The notes under the pieces: generated by a model
What the model was told of the DNA's origin: nothing
Databases searched by the model: none
The model's input: the letters and a program-made list of their open reading frames with translations, nothing else
Position numbers and translations under genes: made by a program
Shown: piece after piece, positions 60,731 to 60,740 of the stretch
Position numbering within the stretch: position 1 is the stretch's first letter
How the letters are laid out: each line of letters starts with the position of its first letter
Origin: Lachnospiraceae bacterium
Lineage (GTDB): Bacteria; Bacillota; Clostridia; Lachnospirales; Lachnospiraceae
NCBI GenBank assembly: GCA_015057665.1
Contig: SVDY01000010.1
Span: 14,618 to 75,357, forward strand
Direction of reading: 5' to 3'
DNA length: 60,740 bases

Positions 60731-60740
60731 ATGATGCAGA
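60731..60740 (+). CDS. Start of the next gene, probably yceD (DUF177)-rpmF, partial
   Basis: ATG ATG CAG begins 7 nt after AGGAGATA and 34 nt after a consensus promoter. Only three codons are visible. In many Firmicutes ackA is followed by the DUF177 gene yceD and rpmF, so that identity is inferred from gene order alone. Confidence 0.45.

Overview
The window looks like a chromosomal segment from a spore-forming, low-GC Clostridia, most likely a Lachnospiraceae gut anaerobe. This is an inference from the complete spoIIIA operon, spoIVB, gerW and ylbJ, the clostridial gene orders (asp23-nusB-xseAB-ispA-dxs-tlyA-nadK-argR-recN-spoIVB; rpmB / asp23-fakA-recG; rsmD-coaD; ackA followed by a probable yceD start), a DUF6465 protein and a fused acyl-CoA dehydratase activase. 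Almost everything is core housekeeping. I saw no insertion sequence, prophage, CRISPR array, tRNA or rRNA; the only stable RNA gene recognised is tmRNA.

Layout. 1-2.1 kb: the end of a heptad-repeat protein, plsC and a convergent coiled-coil gene. 2.3-7.2 kb: spoIIIAA-AH, which build the mother-cell side of the feeding-tube channel, behind a sigma-E-like promoter. 7.3-17.6 kb: a long operon for envelope stress, antitermination, exonuclease VII, isoprenoid precursors, NAD kinase, ArgR, RecN and the SpoIVB protease; spo0A, the usual next gene, is not there. 17.7-24.3 kb: a DMT-family permease with a cyclase-like hydrolase, a very large secreted nucleotidase / phosphatase fusion with a sortase-type C-terminus, and a GDSL hydrolase next to a decayed partial copy. 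24.6-31.5 kb: pyrC, a HAD phosphatase, a cysteine desulfidase-type enzyme, a CDP-alcohol phosphatidyltransferase, a strongly codon-biased sugar kinase and an MFS transporter behind a possible attenuator. 31.6-32.1 kb: tmRNA. 32.2-39.1 kb: AI-2E permease, a two-component system, DUF6465, hisHF and DUF1015. 39.4-43.6 kb: a 1404-residue acyl-CoA dehydratase activase. 43.8-49.8 kb: LysM protein, corA, a rhomboid-like protein, pyk, the ytfI-ytfJ (gerW) pair and rpmB. 50-60.7 kb: asp23-fakA-recG, a tyrosine phosphatase, rsmD-coaD, ylbJ, tmcAL, ackA and a gene start at the right edge.

The most unusual signals are non-coding. (a) A dispersed 28-bp palindrome with a short conserved tail occurs four times in one orientation, each directly after an intrinsic-terminator hairpin; the fourth copy lies inside ylbJ and is translated in frame. 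(b) Two convergent gene junctions carry long hairpins with unrelated arms but a conserved tip (GTCACAA...TGTGAC), and a third carries a 293-nt branched inverted repeat. (c) Three stacked GC-rich hairpins separate the cyclase and nucleotidase genes. On the protein side the main oddities are the nucleotidase / SAM-hydrolase-C-like / tyrosine-phosphatase fusion, a SpoIIIAF without room for its ring-building domain, and a rhomboid-like protein without the serine motif.
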